A stretch of 39,070 bases of DNA from an uncultured Bacteroidales bacterium (GTDB lineage Bacteria > Bacteroidota > Bacteroidia > Bacteroidales > UBA932), in assembly GCA_934726455.1 (NCBI GenBank), contig CAKVDS010000019.1, positions 1 to 39,070 on the forward strand, given 5' to 3'. The notes beneath the pieces were generated by a model, which saw nothing but the letters and a program-made list of their open reading frames with translations, was not told the origin of the DNA and ran no database searches. A program made the translations under genes and the position numbers. Shown in pieces: positions 9,001-15,726 of the stretch; position 1 is the stretch's first letter, and each line of letters starts with the position of its first letter.

Positions 9001-9238
9001 CGGCGTCATAAACGGCCAACACAGCGCCGCTGAATATTTCTTCCACGTTCCCACCAAGAGATGAGCGGGTAGACGGCCATTCTTCCATGCCAAGTTCCAG
9101 GACTAAAGCTTTCGTCTCCTCCTGCTCATCCTCCGCATACTGAACACGTCCCGGCAGCTCCGGTTGGCAGGAAGATGCCACGACAGACAGAATCGTGCCG
9201 ACAACGCCCAAAGCACTAACAATATATTTATCAATCAT
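6068..9238 (-). CDS. Large fimbrial-locus lipoprotein, DUF4906-like (candidate tip or adhesin subunit)
   Basis: A 1056-residue product, last gene of the fimbrial operon. The N-terminus has a lipoprotein signal (ALGVVGTILSVVASSC) with lipobox VASSC. The N-terminal third resembles the fimbrillin-like fold (TKALVLELGME, GAVLAVYDAGTGTL, YDFYLLGNLWEL, VEINMRRLFARLAVEID). The rest is a long series of beta-rich segments ending in an aromatic, Tyr/Trp-rich C-terminal domain. The length, position after a FimB/Mfa2-like gene and lipobox match the DUF4906-type proteins encoded in Bacteroidales fimbrial loci, where large subunits sit at the fimbrial tip. A binding target cannot be inferred. The start ATG overlaps the stop of the preceding gene by 4 nt (ATGA). 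Confidence 0.8.
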   Translation of the reverse strand: MIDKYIVSALGVVGTILSVVASSCQPELPGRVQYAEDEQEETKALVLELGMEEWPSTRSSLGGNVEEIFSGAVLAVYDAGTGTLDSEIRIDGDDIGGKIELQLPSGKSYDFYLLGNLWELDSGGGRRGPMFPSREEDVKKMIYRMDGGATEGGFRRERFSDVAEFGIPLYWEKKGVSAAGGRVEINMRRLFARLAVEIDHEGLVGSAEDDFVNGALRIRQVNCRLSPFAEEGSRAESSDDILDVGDFDAAMSNALKGEYVYYVPENMQGVLLPENADPDDKDMDAVQAAYPGTGIEQRLTYVEFEGSIGGESGFSGKAVYRFFLGKDAVRDFSIERNLRLKVSLGFRSESLFAPDWKLEVDGLSDRREFFLSGELAGRLPDGQVAVVRKNRPAVLDLNLRLDAGSNRITSTALVDEGFRPAHLGDMAWTSDLWSATHDDSNEPARKALADLGISVSYESGRFTFSVSDPSRFVSGRQVPVCFTLYPGAKKLNAAIKTGEDISVTASGSILEDFYIAQHRTLTFSGFEGRTIYYAADQGDCTLWSSGKHSYNRQWKTDNSLSSPFPTCLVASDGSALYPYQDYEAYSGQSLPAGEKLDIYTFFSNDFAMISGYQNSRGSIVICSDDILNDGLTEMRLFIRAPRLHLSDIKDVLLPVDGTECSLGHGIYTKAGLSAFPEGSFDEKLFDALLAPSIELESGTSPWEECIDFDPLTGKIWLKGTSAGGVNVGDLTKAEAERIGRVKFSANPATGLYSGSGSCAFGISLPYLQSEPQAELASTYLNESGFTSRIEVPLYFRLDGGDQSRYEFSCQSTGCTLVYEGQEFSPVIKGEYKIGASGLAYYWRYDEREQPGAVPWGDFMPGGLILPYGRQTVTFTVVNKWDGSRVSLDTSFNIRHRVTMNQLGIFGNTAYATIYPLPQKNIDYIMKYHQKAPEEMASWMIKLLGTDVWLHNYRSGPDFYNSEKGKYMQPNPYIKYSTGYYHVRYVDDEAYFWSDALARKSYYNDNYNWLDNLKIGGSSGWCADSALTGSEWLDLFFTTSKGGYIYTGSKVFLPEGN

Positions 9239-10053
9239 ATAACAATATCTTTAAAACCATCATCAGGATTCCAGTCAAGGATCCGGAGCGAGATGTCCGC
9301 TCTGGCATAATCGATGGTGATGCTGACATCTCTCAAGTCTTCAAGCTCCCAGTCATATCCGGCAGCCTTCAACTTTGCGCTGACATCAACGACAAACTTC
9401 TCCCCGGTTTCCACAGGGCCGCTGAAGACATCAAGGAGGATTCCTCCGTCCGCCTGCCTCGGAAGCAAGAGCGAGAAGTTCCCGTCAAGGCCCCTGTGGG
9501 CCTGAGCACAGAACTCTCCGGCCAGCGGCCGCCGCCTGTACAAATCCAGCCCGAAAGCCTCGGCCCTGACACGGAATGAGCAAGATGTCTGCACCTCCAC
9601 CGGAAGCCCCTCCATCACGATCTCAAGACGGCAATACTGCTTGTGAGGCCTGGCACTGAGAGTATATGAATCATCATCACAAAGGAACTGTTCGCTATAA
9701 AGCCACAAAGGATCCGCATCAAGCCCGTAAGGAACCACAAGAGAGTCTCCGCGAATCTGCATCCTGTCAATGCCGGCGACGAGCGCCGCCCTATTGGTCT
9801 TCCTCTCAAGACTGGCCACATAAGCCTCATCTTCGTATTCCGCAAGACAGATGTTCTCCCGGCGGACAAGATGGTCTGAACTGAATGAGACCATGGCATC
9901 CGTAAAGCCTTTCCGGATAAACTCTCCCACAAGAACCGAAGCATAACAGGGGCAGGCAGCCCTGTCCTCCTTCACCGAGCAGGACGTCAAGGCCTGCATG
10001 GTGAATGGAAGACAGAGGGCTACACCCCAAAGAAAGCAGGTCCGCATGGCCAT
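9235..10053 (-). CDS. FimB/Mfa2-family fimbrial anchor lipoprotein
   Basis: A 272-residue product from the ATG at 10053, whose codon overlaps the fimbrillin stop (TGATG). The signal peptide ends in lipobox LTSC, immediately followed by SVKEDRAACPC, close to the C-x-VKED-x-CP signature at the mature N-terminus of the FimB/Mfa2 family. These lipoproteins sit in the outer membrane and anchor or limit the length of type V fimbriae. The body is beta-rich (SFRVRAEAFGLDLYRR, FSLLLPRQADGGILLDVFSG, DVSITIDYARADISLRILDWNP), as expected for two transthyretin-like domains. It is flanked by fimbrillin upstream and the DUF4906-type gene downstream. Confidence 0.85.
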   Translation of the reverse strand: MAMRTCFLWGVALCLPFTMQALTSCSVKEDRAACPCYASVLVGEFIRKGFTDAMVSFSSDHLVRRENICLAEYEDEAYVASLERKTNRAALVAGIDRMQIRGDSLVVPYGLDADPLWLYSEQFLCDDDSYTLSARPHKQYCRLEIVMEGLPVEVQTSCSFRVRAEAFGLDLYRRRPLAGEFCAQAHRGLDGNFSLLLPRQADGGILLDVFSGPVETGEKFVVDVSAKLKAAGYDWELEDLRDVSITIDYARADISLRILDWNPDDGFKDIVI

Positions 10054-11141
10054 CAGATGATTTCTGTATATCCGCCGCCATCTTCCCATGATGCCACATA
10101 GATGGAGCCTGTCACTGCATCGAACTCTACAGGTTTATCAGGGCTGTCTGAACCTGGACGACGGATGGTGAGATTGACCTTATACTGCTTGTTCGCCTCA
10201 AGACCTTTCTCGTTGTACAAGGTTATCGGATAGTAGAAATCATGGGCACCCGTACCGTCATCATAACTGGCTTCTATCACCAGACGCGTAGCACGCGGAC
10301 TCCATGCCGCCGCGGAGCTCGGCTTGCAGTCATTAGGGAATGAATATAAAGAATGAACCGTATTGTAGGTCTTGCCATAATCCACGGCCACGCCGCCCAT
10401 GTCATCATAGATGAGGGAGGTCTTGTTTTCCGCCTTCAACTTGGCGTACCAGTCAGTATCGGCAAGCGATGAGGGGGCGGTCGTCATCCCGATATTCACT
10501 CTGGCCGGTACATTTGTCAGGTATACCTTCTTTATCTTGAACGCCCCGTTCTTGCGATAAGCCTCTGCGAGCATATCGTTCTTCACACTCTCCAGAACTA
10601 CTCCGGCACAGGCCCGTCTGACCGTTATGCTGTGGGTCTCCTGCCCCGGCTTCAGATCTGCCGTAACACTGCCGCTCATCAGGAGACGGTCCGGAGCGTT
10701 GACATTGAGTGCCACTGTCTTGGACAGAAGAGCGGCCTTGTTGAGCACAGACCCGTCAGCTGTGTAGTCCTTGTCGCTGTTGACGATGGCATAAATCTCC
10801 CTCTGCCCGACCGTACATTCCAAAGTCACGCCGGAATATGGAGAAGATGATGCGTCAAAATTCAAAGGCGTATCGAATCCGGCTGATTTGCAGACGTCAA
10901 GCAGCCCCTCGTCCGTCCCTTTCCCGGTGCGGAAGACAAACACCTGGACATTCTGTATCATGGACTCTTTGGCGGCAGTCTGTCCGGTAGCGCGTGTGCC
11001 GGACATTCCTTTGAAATCGATGGTAAGACTGCACGTCTCTTCCTGTCCGGGTGCGCCGGATCCAGGTAGAGGAGCTTTGTTGCAAGATGTTTGTGCGAAC
11101 AGCGCCAATGCGGCGCACACGATAATTGTCGAGTTTTTCAT
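10053..11141 (-). CDS. Major fimbrillin, FimA/Mfa-like (type V pilin)
   Basis: A 362-residue lipoprotein precursor. The signal peptide MKNSTIIVCAALALFAQTSC has lipobox QTSC. The propeptide contains an arginine in the motif SGTRATGQ at about residue 50, a candidate site for the Arg-specific processing that matures FimA in Porphyromonas gingivalis. Two beta domains follow (MIQNVQVFVFRTGKG, REIYAIVNSDKDY, LLMSGSVTADLKPGQE, RRACAGVVLESVK). The C-terminus carries KQYKVNLTIRRPGSDSP and IYVASWEDGGGYTEII, the sort of segment that donates a strand in polymerisation. It lies 27 nt after the OmpA/TPR gene and overlaps the anchor gene by 1 nt. The identity of the shaft protein is inferred from domain pattern and neighbours. 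Confidence 0.87.
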   Translation of the reverse strand: MKNSTIIVCAALALFAQTSCNKAPLPGSGAPGQEETCSLTIDFKGMSGTRATGQTAAKESMIQNVQVFVFRTGKGTDEGLLDVCKSAGFDTPLNFDASSSPYSGVTLECTVGQREIYAIVNSDKDYTADGSVLNKAALLSKTVALNVNAPDRLLMSGSVTADLKPGQETHSITVRRACAGVVLESVKNDMLAEAYRKNGAFKIKKVYLTNVPARVNIGMTTAPSSLADTDWYAKLKAENKTSLIYDDMGGVAVDYGKTYNTVHSLYSFPNDCKPSSAAAWSPRATRLVIEASYDDGTGAHDFYYPITLYNEKGLEANKQYKVNLTIRRPGSDSPDKPVEFDAVTGSIYVASWEDGGGYTEII

Positions 11142-11168
11142 TTTTTGTTGATTGTTAATTTGTTGTGT

Positions 11169-13148
11169 TTATTGACCGTCAAGGTCATATTTTCTTTTCA
11201 AGTCAGCTATTTCCGGATCGAGGTTGCCGCGATACACCATGGAAGGGTTCTGCTCACAAGCACGGAGGTAGCATTCCACAGCATCACGCTCTCTCCCCTG
11301 CCGCGAATGTACCAGGGCAAGCATATAATTGACCCTCGCATCCTTGTCACATTTCTCCAATATGCCATATGCAGCCGCATTTCGGTCCAAGGCCAGACAG
11401 GCGACCGCCGTATTATAGTCCTGATAAGGGGACAGAATATCCACCGCCGTCTGATAATCACGATCCATGAGAGCCTGCACGCCACGCATATAGACGCTGT
11501 CTATGACAGTTGTATGTATGGTGTCTTTCTGCATGCCCTTGCGATGAAGGCAGAAGCTGAAATGCACGGTCCGCAATTTAGGATACAGACTGTCCTTCAC
11601 ATGCTTATAGCAGGGATTTTCAGACAGTTCCGCCTCTCTGAGATCCGGATCTTCGATTCTGGACAAGGCAAAATATGACTCCCTCTCCGCGGCGGACAGA
11701 ACCGTATCCGTCTCCACCAGCCTGTCCAGCTCAAGCCAGTTCTCTCCGCCGCTTCTTGAGAGGAAGCGGATATCCCGGCGGGGCCTGCCCGGGCCTTTCA
11801 TGACAGACTCCACAAGGTCATCTCCAACACTTATGAAAAGCCCCTGTTCCCGACGCAGGGAATCCTTGACATATTCCACATATTGAGAAAAGAACTCCGA
11901 CACGCTCTCAGCCCGTCGGCGAGAAAGTTCCGCATTGTTCCTGAAGCGTCCTTCCGGAGAAGCCGATGCAGTGATCACGATGGAATCGATGTCAAAAGTC
12001 TCATCTTCCAGAAGATTTTTCAACCTTGTCTTGATGGCAAGGATCTCTGCAGCATTGCCGTCCAGCCCTTCGTCTGTCTCGCTCCGTCCAGCCCTGAAAT
12101 TTATCCTGCGCACATCATCAATCTGCACATTCCGATACAGCACACGCGTAAGATACCGCCGGCTTGTATCAGCAAACGTACTGACTGAACTGATGTAGAA
12201 TGTCAGCGGCGGGGACTTCGGCACCATATACAGACGCTTGTCGCTCTCGAAGATCTCGCCCGACAGACAGACATCAACCTTCCTCAGGGACGGCCTGGTA
12301 CGTATGCGCTGGACATAGTCGTATACAAATTCCCCGCTGCCGTCACGCAATACCGTATCAAGACGGATCCCCTCGGTCACTATGGGGGACTTGACATAGC
12401 GATGCCACATCTTCTCCCGCATTGCTCCAAGCCTGCGGTTTCTCCACACAAGATAGTCATTGGTATAATGCTCCACCGCCTGCCGCTGAGAGACTCCGTA
12501 CACGCTCTCGAACTCCCCGTCCGAGATATAGCTGCTGTCGTTGCGAAACGCATACAACTGCGGTATATTACGGGCAATGAACACCTCAAGGCTTCTGACA
12601 TCGATGAGCTTGAGACTGTCGCTGACTATTTTGTCCAAAAACCGCTGGTAATGTTCATATCCCCTCAATTGAGCTTTACGATAGCCATGCCCGGTGACAA
12701 TTATATCATCCAGATCAACCTGTTCAGGCGGGATCGTCATTTCCGGATACAAGCGAAGCTGCCAGCGCGAGTCTGTCATCTCAGGAGGCACCGTCACCTG
12801 AAAGCGTATATCCACAAAGCCGTTACGCTCCGCTACATTCCGGAATCTGGCTGTAACCATAGCTGCATCAAGCTGCTCGGTGGCAACCATTTCTCCGCTT
12901 GCCGTATCCTTGACTGCTCTCATGATGAACACCTCTTTTCCGTCAAGCCCGGTAACCATAAGGGTATCAGCATCTCTCCCGACATGAGTAAAAAGCGTAT
13001 CCTCAAATGCCGTGTCCTTCTCCTCCGGCAACCTTATCGCGGCAGCATAAGCGCCGCTCTTCACCACAGCCAACTTCCTTGAAGTGGCACACCCCACACA
13101 CAGGACAGCGGGAAGGATAAAGGACACGACAATGGTTTTACATCTCAT
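11169..13148 (-). CDS. Fimbrial-locus lipoprotein with OmpA-like and TPR-like regions (DUF3868-like)
   Basis: A 659-residue product from the ATG at 13148. A lipoprotein signal (VVSFILPAVLCVGC, lipobox CVGC) is followed by an N-terminal beta region (RFQVTVPPEMTDSRWQLRLY) like that of DUF3868 proteins in Bacteroidales fimbrial loci. A middle region comes next, then an OmpA-C-like peptidoglycan-binding segment (DIDSIVITASASPEGRFRNN then LSRRRAESVSEFF, about 410-450). The C-terminal ~110 residues look like tetratricopeptide repeats (ALMDRDYQTAVDILSPY, YMLALVHSRQGRERDAVECY). The likely role is to tether the fimbrial machinery to peptidoglycan. The start overlaps the end of ssb by 11 nt, and longer starts would run further into ssb. 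Confidence 0.8.
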   Translation of the reverse strand: MRCKTIVVSFILPAVLCVGCATSRKLAVVKSGAYAAAIRLPEEKDTAFEDTLFTHVGRDADTLMVTGLDGKEVFIMRAVKDTASGEMVATEQLDAAMVTARFRNVAERNGFVDIRFQVTVPPEMTDSRWQLRLYPEMTIPPEQVDLDDIIVTGHGYRKAQLRGYEHYQRFLDKIVSDSLKLIDVRSLEVFIARNIPQLYAFRNDSSYISDGEFESVYGVSQRQAVEHYTNDYLVWRNRRLGAMREKMWHRYVKSPIVTEGIRLDTVLRDGSGEFVYDYVQRIRTRPSLRKVDVCLSGEIFESDKRLYMVPKSPPLTFYISSVSTFADTSRRYLTRVLYRNVQIDDVRRINFRAGRSETDEGLDGNAAEILAIKTRLKNLLEDETFDIDSIVITASASPEGRFRNNAELSRRRAESVSEFFSQYVEYVKDSLRREQGLFISVGDDLVESVMKGPGRPRRDIRFLSRSGGENWLELDRLVETDTVLSAAERESYFALSRIEDPDLREAELSENPCYKHVKDSLYPKLRTVHFSFCLHRKGMQKDTIHTTVIDSVYMRGVQALMDRDYQTAVDILSPYQDYNTAVACLALDRNAAAYGILEKCDKDARVNYMLALVHSRQGRERDAVECYLRACEQNPSMVYRGNLDPEIADLKRKYDLDGQ

Positions 13149-13485
13149 ACTGCAGAGGTTCATCACCATCAAGAATGACCACCCTGCTGGCGACAATGTC
13201 AGCGGATGTCCTCTCCACGCCATCATTGCCTATATACTTCTGATACCTCAGGCGGCCTTGCACATAAAGGCGGGTTCCCTTGGTGATTTTATCAAGGTCA
13301 TGGATATTCCGGCCCTCTCTTGCCAAGATGCTGTGCCAGCTCGTATCTATAGTGGCTGCACCATCCTTGTCCTTGTAAGCGAAATTCGTGGCGAGAGTCA
13401 AACGGGCCACCATATTGTCCGAAAAGGTCTGAAGCCTTACGCTTCCCACGGTTCCCCGCAATTCGATTCTGTTCAATTGTTCCAT
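13138..13485 (-). CDS. ssb: Single-stranded DNA-binding protein, short form
   Basis: The product is 115 residues and is a single OB fold with the SSB pattern: NRIELRGTVGSVR, ARLTLATNFAYKDKDG, DTSWHSILAREGRNI, DLDKITKGTRLYVQGRLRYQ and SADIVASRVVILDGDE. It binds single-stranded DNA in replication and repair. It lacks a long disordered tail and the canonical acidic DDDIPF tip, ending instead in GDEPLQYEM, as seen in short Bacteroides SSB paralogues. That makes it more likely a secondary SSB than the sole replicative one. Its last codons (ATGAGATGTAA) contain the start codon of the first fimbrial gene, so the two genes are translationally linked. The ATG at 13485 matches the family start. Confidence 0.92.
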   Translation of the reverse strand: MEQLNRIELRGTVGSVRLQTFSDNMVARLTLATNFAYKDKDGAATIDTSWHSILAREGRNIHDLDKITKGTRLYVQGRLRYQKYIGNDGVERTSADIVASRVVILDGDEPLQYEM

Positions 13486-13542
13486 AATAAGTTTTCCAAT
13501 TCAAGTTTCGGGAGCAAGGCCGCGCGGTCCTCTTCCCGGCGA

Positions 13543-13577
13543 CAAAGGAAAGCAGATTTATCCGGAACATCGCAAAA
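13543..13577 (-). promoter_or_regulatory. Weak candidate promoter of ssb and the fimbrial operon
   Basis: The minus strand has TTTTG ending at 13573, then 22 nt, then TTCCTTTG (13550-13543), which departs from TAnnTTTG at its second base. Both spacing and sequence are suboptimal. It is listed because no better promoter lies between the inverted repeat at 13594-13679 and ssb. Confidence 0.25.
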
Positions 13578-13593
13578 GAAACAAATAAAAGTT

Positions 13594-13679
13594 TTTCTTG
13601 TCTGCACCAAAGAATTATTCCGGCTAAAAAAAGATATAATTCTCCTGAATTTATTTTATCAAGCCTTGCAGACAAGAAA
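13594..13679. repeat. Perfect 12-bp inverted repeat flanking 62 bp, between divergent genes
   Basis: TTTCTTGTCTGC (13594-13605) and GCAGACAAGAAA (13668-13679) are exact reverse complements. The 62 bp between them are AT-rich and contain promoter-like sequence. On the minus strand a TTG is followed after 21 nt by TATATCTT, pointing at ssb and the fimbrial genes. The arrangement resembles a very small invertible promoter (inverton); other explanations are a pair of regulator-binding sites or a long RNA hairpin. The whole 231-bp gap between ssb and the zinc-ribbon gene holds no further gene. Confidence 0.5.
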
Positions 13680-13696
13680 TCTATTCGCAAAATTTG
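13666..13696 (+). promoter_or_regulatory. Candidate promoter of the zinc-ribbon gene
   Basis: TTG (13666-13668), exactly 20 nt, AAAATTTG (13689-13696; one mismatch from TAnnTTTG), 20 nt before the ATG at 13717. The right arm of the inverted repeat lies between its two elements, so a protein or recombinase on the repeat would affect this promoter. Confidence 0.4.
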
Positions 13697-13716
13697 AAGA
13701 CAAACCAGAACGGACT

Positions 13717-14091
13717 ATGGCTTACATAATCAAAAAACAGGACACATGTCTCGAATGCGGGGACAGCCTCAATGGAAGAAAGGGCAAGAAATTCTGCTGC
13801 CTGAGCTGTAAAAACAGCTACAACAACAGAAAGTATCAGGAAATCCGCAAATACAAGGCAGAAATAATCAACAGACTCTCAAAGAACTACGAAATCCTTG
13901 AAAGTCTGCTCAACGACAGCATCAACGGCGTCGGGCTTGAATATCTGTCTTCAGAGGGCTTCGATGCAAACTGCTTCACCGGAATACAGAAAGCAGGACA
14001 TCATATTGAATGCAGCTGCTTCGACATCACCTACTGCAGGACGGAGAGCCGGATCTTCAACATCAGCCGCAAAGAACTCAACGGACAGTAA
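13717..14091 (+). CDS. Zinc-ribbon protein of unknown function
   Basis: A 124-residue product. The N-terminal 45 residues hold a treble-clef or zinc-ribbon-like motif, CLECGDSLNGRKGKKFCC followed by LSCKNSYNN, with Cys pairs suited to one zinc ion. A short basic, probably helical stretch follows (RKYQEIRKYKAEIINRLSKNYEILESLL), then a C-terminal region containing GFDANCFTGIQKAGHHIEC and CFDITYC. Small proteins with this kind of N-terminus occur widely in Bacteroidetes without an assigned role; nucleic-acid binding is a guess. The ATG at 13717 is chosen because upstream in-frame codons overlap the antisense ssb gene. It diverges from the ssb-fimbrial operon and overlaps the metallophosphatase gene tail-to-tail by 14 nt. 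Confidence 0.75.
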   Translation: MAYIIKKQDTCLECGDSLNGRKGKKFCCLSCKNSYNNRKYQEIRKYKAEIINRLSKNYEILESLLNDSINGVGLEYLSSEGFDANCFTGIQKAGHHIECSCFDITYCRTESRIFNISRKELNGQ

Positions 14092-14890
14092 TCACCCCCA
14101 TCTCCAGTCCCCAGCACCCGTCGGTGATGATCGGGACATCATGTCCGTCCCTGTCCCGGACATAAATGAATCCATCGACAAACGTATGGCTGTGTCCGCC
14201 TATGACAAGATCAACATGGCTCGTCTCCGGGACAAGAGCCTGATCGTTGTCATACCCGAGATGCGAGAGCAGAATGACCATGTCGCATTTCTCCACTGAA
14301 TGCAGGTATTCCGCCCACTTGTTGGTCACCTCCACGTTGTCAAGTTGAGGAAGCCGGGAAGAAATTGTCGCACTGACATTGGTGGACAGATCGGCTTCCA
14401 ATCCGATGATGCCTATTTTCATTCCCCCACGCTCGACAATGGCATAAGGAGACACATAGTCCGACAGATCAAACTGTGAAACATCTATGTTTGCAGACAC
14501 AACAAAAGTGTTTTCAAGCATGGCAAGTCTCTCGGTCAAAGCCTCTATATCATTGTCGAACTCATGGTTGCCCAATGTGACACAGTCATATCGCATGTCA
14601 TTTATTATCGCCGGTTCAAGCCGTCCTTTAAGTTCAGTGAAATATGACGTCCCCTGGCTGAAGTCGCCAGCATGCAGCAGCAGCACACGTTCATCGCCAT
14701 ACACATTGCGTATGGAATCAATGAAAGCCGCCCTTTCGATAACTCCCCCATGTCCTGCCTGGGGTCCGGTACGCAGAGGTTCAAAATGGCTGTGCGTATC
14801 GTTTGTATGCACAATCACAAGCCTCGGCCCGCTATGACAAGCCGACAAGGCCAACAATGCGGCAACAAATACAAGCAATCTTCTGGTCAT
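14078..14890 (-). CDS. Secreted metallophosphatase, 5'-nucleotidase N-terminal (UshA-type) catalytic half
   Basis: A 270-residue product with a lipoprotein signal (LVFVAALLALSAC). The calcineurin-like metallophosphoesterase motifs are all present: HTNDTHSHFEP, HAGDFSQGT, TLGNHEFDND, LLSHLGYDND and VIGGHSHTF. It should bind two metals and hydrolyse phosphomonoesters, probably nucleotides, outside the cytoplasm. In UshA this domain is fused to a C-terminal substrate-binding domain. Here that domain is a separate gene immediately upstream, overlapping by 4 nt (ATGA), so the two proteins probably act as a complex. The order of the halves is reversed compared with the fused enzyme. Confidence 0.9.
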   Translation of the reverse strand: MTRRLLVFVAALLALSACHSGPRLVIVHTNDTHSHFEPLRTGPQAGHGGVIERAAFIDSIRNVYGDERVLLLHAGDFSQGTSYFTELKGRLEPAIINDMRYDCVTLGNHEFDNDIEALTERLAMLENTFVVSANIDVSQFDLSDYVSPYAIVERGGMKIGIIGLEADLSTNVSATISSRLPQLDNVEVTNKWAEYLHSVEKCDMVILLSHLGYDNDQALVPETSHVDLVIGGHSHTFVDGFIYVRDRDGHDVPIITDGCWGLEMGVITVR

Positions 14891-15726
14891 TCTGCACTCC
14901 TCCTCAATACAAAGCGCCCGTCAGGGGCAGATTCTATAAGCCGGCCCTCTCTCTCATAAGACTTGACATAGGGCAACATCGAGTCAATAACAAGCTTATC
15001 CGTGATTATCAATTCTTTGGCATTTTTCGCAAGTGTAAGACCATCTCCGCCGTCAAGCAAGAAATCAATCGTGGCCAGCCCGTATATCCTCTCAGGCTCA
15101 ACGGGAACTCCCCCGACGAGCAAAGTGTCGATCCTGCCGTCTTCAACCACAAGTTTCGCTCCGCCGAAAGGCTGGACCATACGACCGGCCATCCCCTTGA
15201 ACACATCAATCAAGTCAGTGCCGCTAAGAGCGACATAGCACAGATGGTTCCTGAACGGGAACATCGAGACGATGTCATCCAGAATCACATCTCCCGCAGG
15301 CATGTCAACCCGTATGCCGCCGGAATTAATGATTCCGACATCAACCTTCCGGCCCGCCGTGTGCGCGACATCCTCCATGATATGGTCAACTATCCAGTTG
15401 GAAAGGTCGCCATCGGGCTGTTTCTGGTTCATTTCCCGAGCCGAATGGGCCACAACTGTCTTGAGACGCGACATTTGAGGCTGTACAGATATCATATCTG
15501 AAGCCGTCGCATAGGTCGCGCTGCCGGCGCGCCATATTTTTCCGGACGGAGAGGTATAGCAGGTGTCGTTGATTGTACCCAACGTCTCCGACACATTATC
15601 GACTCCAGAAGCTGTAACTCCGGTCCTGTGACCGTCCATTATATACTTTTCCCATGTAAAACCACGTGTACATGAGCAAAGCAGAAGCGGCACTACGGCC
15701 GCAAAGATTATTTTTGTCTGAGCCAT
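14887..15726 (-). CDS. Secreted 5'-nucleotidase C-terminal domain protein (UshA-type substrate-binding half)
   Basis: A 279-residue product from the ATG at 15726 (MAQTKIIFAAVVPLLLCSC, lipobox LCSC). The family's signatures are visible: INSGGIRVDMPAGDV, IVSMFPFRN, LSGTDLIDVFKG and FLLDGGDGLTLAKN, which form the nucleoside-binding face in UshA. There is no metallophosphatase motif, so alone it should be inactive and needs the partner encoded just downstream. It overlaps the end of the ABC permease gene by 19 nt, placing the exporter and the nucleotidase in one transcript. A slightly longer start at 15744 is possible but adds residues before the signal peptide. Confidence 0.88.
   Translation of the reverse strand: MAQTKIIFAAVVPLLLCSCTRGFTWEKYIMDGHRTGVTASGVDNVSETLGTINDTCYTSPSGKIWRAGSATYATASDMISVQPQMSRLKTVVAHSAREMNQKQPDGDLSNWIVDHIMEDVAHTAGRKVDVGIINSGGIRVDMPAGDVILDDIVSMFPFRNHLCYVALSGTDLIDVFKGMAGRMVQPFGGAKLVVEDGRIDTLLVGGVPVEPERIYGLATIDFLLDGGDGLTLAKNAKELIITDKLVIDSMLPYVKSYEREGRLIESAPDGRFVLRRSAE

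Noticed and set aside
12402..13082. Plus-strand open frame of 226 codons
   Set aside because: Antisense to the OmpA/TPR fimbrial-locus gene; composition is a mirror of the real coding strand and no motif is visible.
13138..13485. ssb as a sign of a conjugative element or prophage
   Set aside because: No relaxase, mobilisation, replication or phage gene is present within the window.
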